A DNA stretch of 64,000 bases from Achatina immaculata. Taxonomy: Eukaryota > Mollusca > Gastropoda > Stylommatophora > Achatinidae. The translations under genes were made by a program, and so were the position numbers. The first letter of the stretch is position 1. Every line of letters begins with the position of its first letter. Under the pieces are notes generated by a model. It made no database searches, was not told the origin of the DNA, and saw only the letters and a list, made by a program, of their open reading frames with translations. Shown piece by piece: positions 42,174-51,599 of the stretch. The DNA lies in NCBI GenBank assembly GCA_009760885.1, contig CM019701.1:33990697-34054696 (forward strand), in the 5' to 3' direction.

Positions 42174-45100
42174 TTACTGACCTCCGTGTTTACCAGCTTG
42201 GCAACAATATCATTTAGTGTGCGATGCTGTCTCTCGTTTGTCCCGTTGGCTTGAGGATGGTATGGTGTTGTGAAGATATGGTGAATGTTATAGCGTTTCA
42301 CCATAGTCTGGAATTGTTCTCCGCGAAACTCGGGACCGTTGTCTGTGACTATGGTAATTGGTACTCCATGTCTTGGGACGATATTGTCGATTACCAAGTC
42401 AGCTACTGTTTTACTTTGGATGTTTGGCGTTGGAAAACACTCCGTCCATGCGGAATATTCGTCTGTTACATGCACGATGTACTTGTTGCCTGATGTGGTG
42501 ATTGGATAAGGTCCTGAACAGTCGATACTTAATTTCAGCATGCATGCCGGTGGGGTATCGGATATTTCTAGCGGATTTTTTATAGGTAACAAGTTTCTTG
42601 TTTTGCAGGTTTGGCACTGCTCTATGTGCTGGTTTACGTCCTCTCTCATGTTCTTCCAATAGTATCCTATTTGTATGGCTTTCAACGTTTTTTCCGTCCC
42701 CATATGCCCGTTATTATCGTGGTATTGTGATAACACCTGTTGTTGTAGATGTTGGGGCGTGACGGTTCTCAACCTGTAGTCGTCGTCGTCTTCTTTTACT
42801 TTGTATAGCACGTTATTCACTATTCTGAACTTTTCACTGGTTTTTCTTGGTAATCGGTTGTGCTTCATATCTGCTTTTAATTGTCTTATCTCCTCGTCCA
42901 GGTCTTGCTCATCTGCCATGATGGGAGGGGTGGGTAACTGTTCGGTGGGGGCTGGTAGGACTTCGGATATTGGTTGTGGTTGTGGGAAGGGATCGTATAT
43001 GGGGAAATCGGTTGGCAGAAAGGATGAAGAGTTGATGGTGTTTATTTCAAGCATGTTATCCTGCTTGTTGACAGTTTCTGCTGTCTGGTGATTGTTGTCC
43101 TTATACTGTTCTGTTCCTGGCCGAGAAAACTGGTCGGCGAGGTTCCGTGCTCCTGCGATATGACGAATGTCTGTAGTGTAGGCTTGGATGAAATGACTCC
43201 ATCGTTGTATTTTGAAGTTCTTGTGCTTGGCGTTCATTAGGTTTATAAGTCCGATACTGTCTGTTCGGATGCTTAACTGGCAGTGTAACACATATTTGTG
43301 GAGTTTCTGTAACGCGTACACTATGGCGTATGCCTCCTTCTCGTTGATGTGCCATTTGCTTTGTGACTCACTTAGTCTATGGGATAGAAAGTAGATTGGT
43401 TTTAGATTTTCCTCTCTCTGTCTTGTGCTGTTGTCTTGTAGCAACACGGCGCTTACTGTTGTTGCTGATGCGTCTGTGTAAAGTATCATCGGTTTATTTA
43501 AATCTGGGAATGCGAGCATAGTCTGTCGCATGAGGTCGTTTTTTAGTGTGTCGAATGCCCTTTGACATTCTGGCGACCAGGAGAATCGGCTATATTTTCT
43601 TGTGAGCGCGATTAAGGGCTCTGCCTTGTGGGAAAAATTGTCTATAAACCTTCTGTAGTACGATATTGTTCCTATAAAACTTCGTATTTGTTTTATTGTC
43701 CTTGGTGTGGCTATCTCTGCCATTGCCTTTACTTTCTCTTTATCTGGTGTGATGCCTTGGCTACTGATGGTAAAGCCTAAATAATTGATTTTGTTCTGTG
43801 CGAAGTTGCACTTGGCCATTTTCAACTTGACGTCATGTTGTCTTAGCCTGTCAAACACAGATTGTATGTGTTTGATGTGGTCTTGAATCGATGTCTTAGT
43901 AAAAATCAGTATGTCATCTATGTACGCTATGGCGTGGTCTGATAATCCGTACAGTACTTCATCCATTAATGCCATGAATGCTGCTGCAGCGTTTGCGACG
44001 CCAAACGGAGTTCTGGTAAACATGAACTTTCCAAAACTGGATGTGAAACTGGTCTTCACTTTAGAGTCATCTGTTAGGGGTATACTCCAATATCCTGATT
44101 TAGCGTCTAGTGTGGTAAAGTATTTTGCGCCGTTGAGTACTGACATAATTTCTTCCACGTTGGGCATCTGGTATGTGATGGGAGTCGTGATTTTGTTTAG
44201 TCCTCTAAAATCGCAGCAAAAGCGATGTGTTCCGTCCTTTTTTCTTACTATAACTATCGGTGAGTTCCACTTGGACAGTGGTGCTCGTTCTATGATCTTT
44301 GCCTCTAGCATATCCTTGATTGCTTTCTCTATAATGCCTCTGTGTTTGAGTGGCGTAGGGTATGGTTTTGTGTATGCTGGTGGGTTGGCTCCAGTGTCTA
44401 TGTGCAGCCGGACGGTATTAGTTCTGCCCAATTCTAAGTCGTTATTTGCGAAAATGTCTTGATTCTTGTCTATTATCGTTTTGATAGCGGCCTCGTGTTC
44501 TGGATGTACCTGCATTTCTGTAAGCAGTTGTTGGATTCTATCAGTAGATCTGGTGGTATTTGCGTTGTTCTGAGTTTGTTGTTTAGTTATATTATTTACG
44601 TCGAGGCCGAACTCTGCCCTTGCTATGATTTGTCCTTTTTTTATTCTAAAATGCCTGTTGGAGTTGTTGGCTATAGTCACGAGGCATTTTCCTTGTTTAT
44701 CAGGGTTAACGATACTGTCTATAGTTTCAGCACAAGGTTCGTGAAGTAATACACTGTTCTGGTGAATAGTGATCATTAACTCCGTGTCTTTAAATGCAGG
44801 TAAAAGTCTTTGCAATTTTGCTGGTACGATGGTTATTGTTTGGGGTTTAATTGCGACGTCACAAGTAGCTCTGATCGTTGAGCAAATCTCGTATTCGTTT
44901 TTCATAGGTACTTTGGTATTTCCAATCGATAGTTGCATGCTTCCGAAATCCACTGTTGCTTTTGTGTGAGATAGAAAGTCTCTGCCTAGTATGGCGGGTC
45001 TGCACATTCTGTCTACAACCATAAACTTTTGTTTATGAGTTTGTCCTCCTATGCATATGTTTATCCACGTGATTCCTTTTGCCCTTAATTCGTAATTGTC

Positions 45101-46336
45101 GACAGTCCAGAGTTTGCCTTCGCTGGGCAGTAATACCGTGTTTGAGCGAATAGTTTTCCATACGTTTTGTCTGATCAGACTGACTTCGCTGCCAGTGTCG
45201 ATGAGTGTGTGGATGATGGTATTCTTTATCTGCATGGGAATGGTAGACGTTGCGTTTGTGCCGTTTTCCAGTGCTGTGATACGGCCCGTTGCTACTTGTA
45301 GAGGTGGGGTGGACCGTTTACCGTAACTCCGTTGAAGTTTTCCGAATTTTCTCTGTTGTTTATAGACTCTGTATCTTGGTGCAGATTCTCGTGGTGTTCT
45401 GTATCGGTCCTCATGTGGTCTGGTGAATCTGGGTGGTGTATAATCATGGTTGGTCTGCGTGCTCCTCCATGAACTTCTGTCTGATACGGGTGTAGATTCA
45501 TATCTGCATTGGCGAGCTATGTGCCCATGAATGCCGCAGTTGAAACATGGTTTATATCTTATGTTTGTCTGCGTGTCCTGATAAGAGACCTGGGCCACGG
45601 TGGCCGTGCTTTGACTTGCGCTTTCCGAGGCAGCTTGTCTTTGTGTAGCACTGTCGTTGCGTAAAAAATAAGTCATTGGTTCAGTTGTCGGGCATGGGGT
45701 CTCCCCGTTGGCCATGCGGGATGTTAGTCTTTTTGTGAACTGCTCCATTTCGATAGCTGTATTGATCGCCGAGTTTAGTGTCTGGGGGTCTTTCTTGATT
45801 AACTTCGTTTTGATTGCTTTGTCATACACAGCGTCTATAAAAAAATTTGCCAGCAAATGCTGTGTGGCCGGTTGAAGTATCTTGTCGTTGTCGAAGGCTT
45901 GTTTTGCCAGTTTAATCATTGTTTCTGCCATGTTTTGGATTGGCTCTTCTTTGTGTTGCTTCAAATTGCTTATTTGTCTCAAGGCTGCGTGCGGATCGAT
46001 GCCTTTGCTAAAACATTTAGCTAGTTCTTTCTTAAAATCCGCATATGTTTCGTCTGAGTTCTCTTGAATTCGCCTGGAGACAAAGTCTGAAACACTCCCC
46101 TTGGCTGTAATAAAGAATATGTTTTTCTTTTGCGAATCATGTAGGTTATGCACAAACGCATATTTTTCTGTCTGTTCTATCCATTGTTGGAATCTTTGTG
46201 GGTCGCCATCGTAGGTATCGATGTGGCAGGGTAAACCTTGAGTGGCGAAGGTCATCTTTAATTGTCTCAAGGCTTCGGTCATTGTGGTGACCGGGTCAGC
46301 TTCTAGTTTGGGTTCGATATTTGTTGCAGTCTCCAT
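42137..46336 (-). CDS. Gypsy gag-pol polyprotein (single frame)
   Basis: One long frame carrying gag and pol. The ATG at 46336 lies in a strong ACCATGG context; the frame is open further upstream (to 46402) only with a non-ATG codon. Counting from 46402, the domains are: gag; a CCHC zinc knuckle (CFNCGIHGHIARQC) near residue 285; protease (LIDTGSEVSLI) near 400; RT (FRGLNKIT; catalytic YIDD near 826); RNase H (YTDAS near 975); and integrase with the HHCC finger (H...H...CQTC, 1226-1260) plus catalytic core residues in SIDCSG, TDNGPEF and NGTNERQ. It stops at 42137 because of a one-base shift near 42158. Gag and pol are fused, with no frameshift between them. Confidence 0.95.
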   Translation of the reverse strand: METATNIEPKLEADPVTTMTEALRQLKMTFATQGLPCHIDTYDGDPQRFQQWIEQTEKYAFVHNLHDSQKKNIFFITAKGSVSDFVSRRIQENSDETYADFKKELAKCFSKGIDPHAALRQISNLKQHKEEPIQNMAETMIKLAKQAFDNDKILQPATQHLLANFFIDAVYDKAIKTKLIKKDPQTLNSAINTAIEMEQFTKRLTSRMANGETPCPTTEPMTYFLRNDSATQRQAASESASQSTATVAQVSYQDTQTNIRYKPCFNCGIHGHIARQCRYESTPVSDRSSWRSTQTNHDYTPPRFTRPHEDRYRTPRESAPRYRVYKQQRKFGKLQRSYGKRSTPPLQVATGRITALENGTNATSTIPMQIKNTIIHTLIDTGSEVSLIRQNVWKTIRSNTVLLPSEGKLWTVDNYELRAKGITWINICIGGQTHKQKFMVVDRMCRPAILGRDFLSHTKATVDFGSMQLSIGNTKVPMKNEYEICSTIRATCDVAIKPQTITIVPAKLQRLLPAFKDTELMITIHQNSVLLHEPCAETIDSIVNPDKQGKCLVTIANNSNRHFRIKKGQIIARAEFGLDVNNITKQQTQNNANTTRSTDRIQQLLTEMQVHPEHEAAIKTIIDKNQDIFANNDLELGRTNTVRLHIDTGANPPAYTKPYPTPLKHRGIIEKAIKDMLEAKIIERAPLSKWNSPIVIVRKKDGTHRFCCDFRGLNKITTPITYQMPNVEEIMSVLNGAKYFTTLDAKSGYWSIPLTDDSKVKTSFTSSFGKFMFTRTPFGVANAAAAFMALMDEVLYGLSDHAIAYIDDILIFTKTSIQDHIKHIQSVFDRLRQHDVKLKMAKCNFAQNKINYLGFTISSQGITPDKEKVKAMAEIATPRTIKQIRSFIGTISYYRRFIDNFSHKAEPLIALTRKYSRFSWSPECQRAFDTLKNDLMRQTMLAFPDLNKPMILYTDASATTVSAVLLQDNSTRQREENLKPIYFLSHRLSESQSKWHINEKEAYAIVYALQKLHKYVLHCQLSIRTDSIGLINLMNAKHKNFKIQRWSHFIQAYTTDIRHIAGARNLADQFSRPGTEQYKDNNHQTAETVNKQDNMLEINTINSSSFLPTDFPIYDPFPQPQPISEVLPAPTEQLPTPPIMADEQDLDEEIRQLKADMKHNRLPRKTSEKFRIVNNVLYKVKEDDDDYRLRTVTPQHLQQQVLSQYHDNNGHMGTEKTLKAIQIGYYWKNMREDVNQHIEQCQTCKTRNLLPIKNPLEISDTPPACMLKLSIDCSGPYPITTSGNKYIVHVTDEYSAWTECFPTPNIQSKTVADLVIDNIVPRHGVPITIVTDNGPEFRGEQFQTMVKRYNIHHIFTTPYHPQANGTNERQHRTLNDIVAKLVNTEVSKWDEYLTRRWQR

Positions 46337-46817
46337 GGTACTTGGCCTTTTGACGAAGATTATTGGTTGAATATTTGTAGAAATATTTTCCGAGATTTTC
46401 AAATATTTTTCTTTATACTGTGTGCTTGTTCACACTGCAGCACTATACGTGATTCTCCGTACTGACTTACTGTCCAGCCTGCCCGTTCCGCGACTAACAC
46501 AAATTTCTTCCGCTTAGGACTACTCCACTCTAACTTGAACTTTCAGTAGGGTTTTCTTCATACGGGAACTTTTCTTCAAAGCACAGCTTGTTGGAGCCTC
46601 TGTCCGGATGTTACATAACACGCACGTGGGCGCTGAGCTTTGATCTTTCCGTGGTGGAATTTCCCCTGTACACTCGCCAAACACGAAAATCTGACTGGCC
46701 TCTTGTCAGCGCTGTTAGTGCAAACGGTGACCTCCTATGTACCAGTATTAATCCAAATGGTTTGTAACCAGGTCAGCTGACATATCGAAACATATATATA
46801 TGCAATGAAGATTCGTT

Positions 46818-46832
46818 GGGTCACGGTCACCA
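46818..46832 (-). promoter_or_regulatory. Primer-binding site
   Basis: The minus strand reads TGGTGACCGTGACCC, starting 2 nt after the 5' LTR end (TTACCACA). TGG followed by the complement of an acceptor stem is the standard layout. A GACCGTG acceptor stem recalls arginine tRNAs of some animals, from memory only. The antisense of this site, with one base missing, also marks a join in the rearranged copy at 10603-10617. Confidence 0.7.
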
Positions 46833-46834
46833 CA

Positions 46835-47404
46835 TGTGGTAATATGTTACTTTGGCTCTAGATTGATGTGAATTATTATTTCAACCTTTTATATTTGTCT
46901 GGCCGTCGTTGTGCTGAGTGGTGGAAGGATGACCTTACCATACGTTCACACCTTACATATAAAATAACAGGAATACGAAAAACAATCCTTTTTATAAAAT
47001 CACGATTCTTGTATTTACAAAAAACTCTGATCCATAAAGCATCACAAATCACAAATCCGATGCACATGATGTCCATATATTTCTAACGGGTGTTACTAAA
47101 AAAATATATTAAACAAATAAATTTTCCTTGAATAATATGAGTTCAATACTGCTTACAAAGGCGCACAAACTAAATTACACACGCCAGCCTCCGTCTCTCG
47201 GAAACTGACCATCTTCGTCCACGACTGGTCGCTACCTTCCCGAGCTCAACTTATCCCCCTTTATGCTTCTCCCTTTTTCTTATATACCTCGTCATCGCCG
47301 GACCGGACGCCTGGGGATTTTCCATTCACACGTGGCCGTCTCTGGCCAGTGGGATTTCCAATCAAAACCGGGTCACTGCTTGCTTACTTTTTCCCCTCCT
47401 TACA
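46835..47404 (-). repeat. Gypsy 5' LTR
   Basis: 570 bp, collinear with the 3' LTR. The 4-nt length difference lies in an AT step, an A run and a T run. It contains the TATATAAG motif at about 47279-47286. It is followed on the right by the target duplication ATAC. Confidence 0.95.
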
Positions 47405-47408
47405 ATAC

Positions 47409-47921
47409 CCCATATCTGTCCCGCTATCTACACACATAAGACATCTTTATATTTTTTTATGGTTCTGTACACCCTTTGAAGTAACTTGAATGTGGAATTT
47501 CATTTGGCAGAGCACTTCTCAACATCGTGTTATTTTAATTGCTTCTTTGCTATTTTAAAGTGTTAACATTTGTTAATGTGTTTCCAGTGACTTCTTAACC
47601 TCCTGTAATTGTACGTTAGTAGGTGAATGTTCCCGTGTTTACAGCGTAAACTGTTAATGTTTTTCTTTTGAAAAGCTACTTGACTATCAAAACTGCTTTG
47701 CGTCATGACAGAATGGTAGTAGTAGATCTTACTTCCGTGGATACCGTTTTCTGTGGAAAATTCGGATTTAAAAAAATCTAACTACGTGTTATGAAAAGAA
47801 GGAAATTCTTGTCCCTCACTCTCTCATATTTGTAAAATGTAATGGGATTTCTCACACAAGGACACACTTCCAGGCAGTGTTCTTAAACCCTGACGCTAAT
47901 GTCATAATTTATTTGCACAGA
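47409..47921. other. No gene recognised
   Basis: T-rich unique-looking DNA between the gypsy element and SINE copy 4. Confidence 0.5.
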
Positions 47922-48202
47922 TAAAGGTAATATTCCCGTTTCCATGCCATTAAGAGATAATGGGGAAACAGTATTTGGCCAGTATTTCCAAGACCACGGG
48001 CACATGAAAGTTTGAAGTGGTCAGTATTACGCCTGGCCGCATTTACTATCCCATATTTCTCTGGTATCCATTTTTTTAGAGACCGCGTGGACTTTGGGGC
48101 ATTTTTTATTAAAAAAAAAAAAAGAATCCCCACTGCTGGGACTTGAACCCGGTATAAGCAGATGAGTAGACCGAGCGCCTAACCACTCACTCAACCAGTT
48201 TG
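47922..48202 (-). mobile_element. tRNA-derived SINE, copy 4
   Basis: Head, body and tail are all present. On the plus strand they are the AAAGGTAATATTCCCGTTTC tail side, CAGTATTACGCCTGGCCGCA body block, CTGCTGGGACTTGAACCCGG (B-box complement), and GTAGACCGAGCGCCTAACCA with CTCAACCAGT (A-box complement). A poly-A stretch of about 13 interrupts the middle. Confidence 0.85.
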
Positions 48203-48285
48203 TTTGTAAGCAGAATTAAAATTTACGACGTATCTGAAGCTGTATTTATTGGTGTATTTTTTTCTAAATTATTTTAATGCTGGCA

Positions 48286-49690
48286 TTAAAAACTCTCTCT
48301 CTCCATCTCTCTCTGAATCTTTAAGTGCCCAGGGCACATGGGGCGTCCGCAAGGGTTTTCCACAAATGCCTGTCCTTTGCCTTTTTTTTCTGCTCTTGCC
48401 TGGGTGAGCCCTCTATTGCTAAACATCCTTCCTGTTGTACTTCTCCATGTCTCTTTTGGTCTACCCTTACTTCTGTTCCCCTGTGGTGTCCATCTTAGTG
48501 CTATTTTTGGTAGTGAGTTGTCAGTCATTTGGAGCACATGTCCCAACCATCGCCAGCGTCTTTCCTCAATAATTGGTGTCAGTGGCTTCATCCGCATTTC
48601 TACCAACAAGATGTTATTTCTTATGGTGTTTGGCCAAAATATTTTTCTAATTCTTCGTAAACTTTTAGTCTGGAAAGACTTCAACTTGTTTTCTATGGTT
48701 TTGGTGATTTTCCAGCATTCACTTCCGTCATCATTACATTACTCTTAAATATCCTGATTTTCGTATTCATGCTTAGGTTTTTTTTTTTAGATTTCCATAT
48801 AGTCTGCAGCATTGCAAAATACTGGTTTGCTCTAGTAAGTCTGCTGTTGATGTCTCCTGTGCTGTCTCCATTTTCTACTACTCTACTGCCAAGATATACA
48901 AATCCGTTGACCTCCTCCACTAACTTGCTATCTACTCTGAGTACATTTCTGTTGTTCACATTTTGCTTTATTAACTTTGTCTTTCCTAGTTGATCTTTAG
49001 TCCTATGTTGTTTGCATTCTGAGTTAGCTTGTTTATTTTATCTTGCATATCTTTGTGTCTGCATGATAGTAGACAAATGTTGTCCACAAAGTCAAGGTAA
49101 TCCAGCACTGTGTCAAGGGTCCATTGTAATCCTCTGCGTTTGTCTGATGTTGCCTCCTTCATTAACCAGTCTACTGCCAAGATAAATAATGTTGGTGATA
49201 GTACACATCCCTGCTTCACTCCTATTTGTACCCTAAAGCTGCTGGAGGTATGTTCTCCACAGATAACTTTGCACTGAAAACCCTCGTATAGGGCTTTGAT
49301 TATCTTATCTTTTCTTATCTTTGACTATCTTATGGGGGAGGCCATGCCATCTTAGGATTTTCCACAGTGCATCTCTATTGACACTGTCAGAGGCTTTCTC
49401 AAAATCTATAAACAATGCGTATGTTGTGCTATGCCACTCATTTGCCTGTTCTAATATTTGTCTAAGTACAAATATGTGATCTATGCATGATCTTCCTTTC
49501 CTAAATCCTGCCTGCTCTTTCCAAAGTTTTCCCTCAAGTGTTGGTACAATTCTGTTGATGATTATTCTGCAAAATACTTTACTGGTGAATGGCAGTAGGG
49601 TAATGCCTCTCCAGTTCCCGCAGTCTCTGAGGTCACCCTTCTTTGGTAGTTTTACAATAAGATTATTAACAACTAGATTCATTTAATTAC
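48286..49690 (-). pseudogene. LINE-K reverse transcriptase, 5'-truncated
   Basis: The minus strand, in several frames, shows the RT in order: VKLPKKGDLRDCGNWRGITL, LWKEQAGFRKGRSCIDHIFV, YALFIDFEKASDSVNRDALW (palm A), MKQGCVLSPTLFIL (palm B'), and YLDFVDNICLL where the catalytic FADD is expected. Then come FVYLGSRVVENGDSTGDI, MKSFQTKSLRRIRKI and the C-terminal RRWRWLGHVLQM...RWTPQGNRSKGRPKETW. Its catalytic Asp pair is damaged and at least three frame breaks are present. Homology starts abruptly at about 49690 (5' truncation). The 3' side ends near a GA-rich run at 48286-48315. Confidence 0.88.
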
Positions 49691-49744
49691 TTTTTTTTCC
49701 CTCTGGGCTTTAATTTGTATATATTTTTGAAGATTATTATTGGC

Positions 49745-49788
<44 letters not shown>

Positions 49789-49790
49789 CT
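49745..49790. repeat. (GA)n microsatellite
   Basis: Near-pure GA dinucleotide with one GG interruption. Confidence 0.95.
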
Positions 49791-49959
49791 GCGGCGGTGG
49801 AAATGAGTGTCAGGTTTCTTTTGGGAAAACTCGTGTTCAAATCAGATCTGTTTTTTTCCCTGTAGGGCGGCAAAATTAAAAAACAGCCTGCATACTCTAC
49901 TGCCGTTGTCCAGGGCCACCGGCCATAACGTTAGAAGCAAGATAGTTTCATTTGTCTAG

Positions 49960-50600
49960 TTATAAAGCATACATGATGTACACTGATAATCACGATATTA
50001 TATTGAGCCGTCTAGTTACTAGGCAGACATGATATACACTGATAATCACGATATTATATTGAGCCGTCTAGTTACTGGGCATACATGATATACACTGATA
50101 ATTACGATATTATATTGAGCCGTCTAGTTACTAGGTATACATGATATACACTGATAATTACGATATTATATTGAGTCATCTAGTTACTAGGCAGACATGA
50201 TATACACTGATAATCACGATATTATATTGAGCCGTCTAGTTACTAGGCAGACATGATATACACTGATAATCACGATATTATATTGAGCCGTCTAGTTACT
50301 GGGCATACATGATATACACTGATAATTACGATATTATATTGAGTCATCTAGTTACTAGGTATACATGATATACACTGATAATTACGATATTATATTGAGT
50401 CGTCTTACTAGGTATACATGATAATCACGATTGAGCAGTCTACTTACTAGGTACATACGATATACACTGATAATTGGAACTGTATATTGAGCCGTCTAGT
50501 TACTAGGTATACATGATACACACTGATAATCACAACTATACTGAGCTGTCTAGTTACTAGGTATACATGATATACACTGATAATCGCGACTATTTTACCT
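49960..50600. repeat. 56-bp minisatellite array
   Basis: About 11 units of CACTGATAATCACGATATTA plus TATTGAGCCGTCTAGTTACTAGGCATACATGATATA. The first two CACTGATAAT starts (49981 and 50037) are 56 bp apart. The right third is diverged and has shortened units. Confidence 0.95.
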
Positions 50601-50639
50601 TTTCTACTAATCGGCTGCAAGACATCGTTGATGATATGC

Positions 50640-50755
50640 AGTTGGATGCATCAGCAGCAGGCCATCTTGCTCACAACCGAGAGGCCTACAGGAGTGCTGT
50701 TAGGGCGGCAAAGTTCCACAAGGGACATGCAAATGAATGAATGAACTAATCGGTT
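50640..50755 (+). pseudogene. LINE-C extreme 3' end
   Basis: Encodes DASAAGHLAHNREAYRSAV and AKFHKGHANE, then (TGAA)n. It is the shortest LINE-C copy and adjoins the 56-bp minisatellite. Confidence 0.78.
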
Positions 50756-51599
50756 TAGCCGTCTCTTCTCTGGGTGACATACTGTTCTAGAATATCACTA
50801 TTGCGTATAGTTTTATCATATACAGTATTATTCTAAGCTAAAGGCCGAGCCTTATCATTGGCATTTTTATGAATATCTTACAACAGATCCAGACCTCTTA
50901 TCCAGCTTCCTCGACGCAGGTCAACTTATGCAGGAAACTCCTGAATTATATATTCTAGAATCTGTATTCAATTCCTGTATGGGCATTCGTTGGCATGAGA
51001 TTGCTTCAATCTGCAGGCGACACATAAGTCTACAAGGCCAGTTCTTAATCAAAATAGAGTGGTCAACATGTCTCTGCCTTTGTTCGTTACGATAATTTAC
51101 GGTTTTTTTTTTCTTTTGTGTGCTAATTCCTAGATTCAAGATTCAGTATATTACATGCTAAATAGACATACATGTATACACTGCAGACATTTAACTCTTT
51201 CACTTCAAAACACCATCGACAGAACGTAGAACAACTGGTCTGTTTCCTACAAACGAATGCCTTTCATTCATCTTTATCACAGTATATGTAGTTTTGTTTA
51301 TCATTTCGAATCCACGCAAACATGGTCCTTGGCTGTTTATTGTCGTCGCTTCCCCGAATAGCTCTCATGCGAATACTTACGTGATCAGCAGGGGAACCAG
51401 TTGCCGCATATGGCAGATGCAGATACAAAACCACTGTTTCTTTTTATAGATGTATAGATGTTGTGTACATATTACGAAACATTGCTAAGAACGATAGTGA
51501 TGAAAATCTAAAGAAGAATGAAAAGTAGCGCATTCCTACTCTAACAAATGTTTGTAAATTACGGTGTACTTCCCAGTATCTTAGGTTTCGCTCAACTTA
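50756..51599. other. No gene recognised
   Basis: Near 51190 there is TTTAACTCTTTCACTTCAAA, resembling a single MITE terminus, but no second end was found. Otherwise nothing is supported. Confidence 0.5.

Larger units (their letters stand above)
40589..47404 (-). mobile_element. Complete Ty3/gypsy LTR retrotransposon
   Basis: 6.8-kb element transcribed on the minus strand. The 5' LTR is at 46835-47404 and the 3' LTR at 40589-41154, flanked by the 4-bp duplication ATAC (40585-40588 and 47405-47408). The order is LTR, primer-binding site, gag-pol, polypurine stretch, LTR. The two LTRs differ only by a few indels in simple runs (570 versus 566 bp), with no substitution found, so insertion was very recent. 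There is no env-like frame between pol and the 3' LTR. One frame break in the integrase is the only visible lesion. A rearranged relative sits at 9.8-11.2 kb. Confidence 0.96.

Noticed and set aside
42137..42180. Programmed frameshift between two gypsy proteins
   Set aside because: The break falls inside the integrase, not at a gag/pol border, and no clear slippery heptamer is visible. Mutation or sequencing error is simpler.
43911..44462. 183-codon plus-strand frame inside the gypsy element, and its match at 9782-10270
   Set aside because: Antisense shadow of the RT coding region; present in both copies only because the RT sequence is shared.
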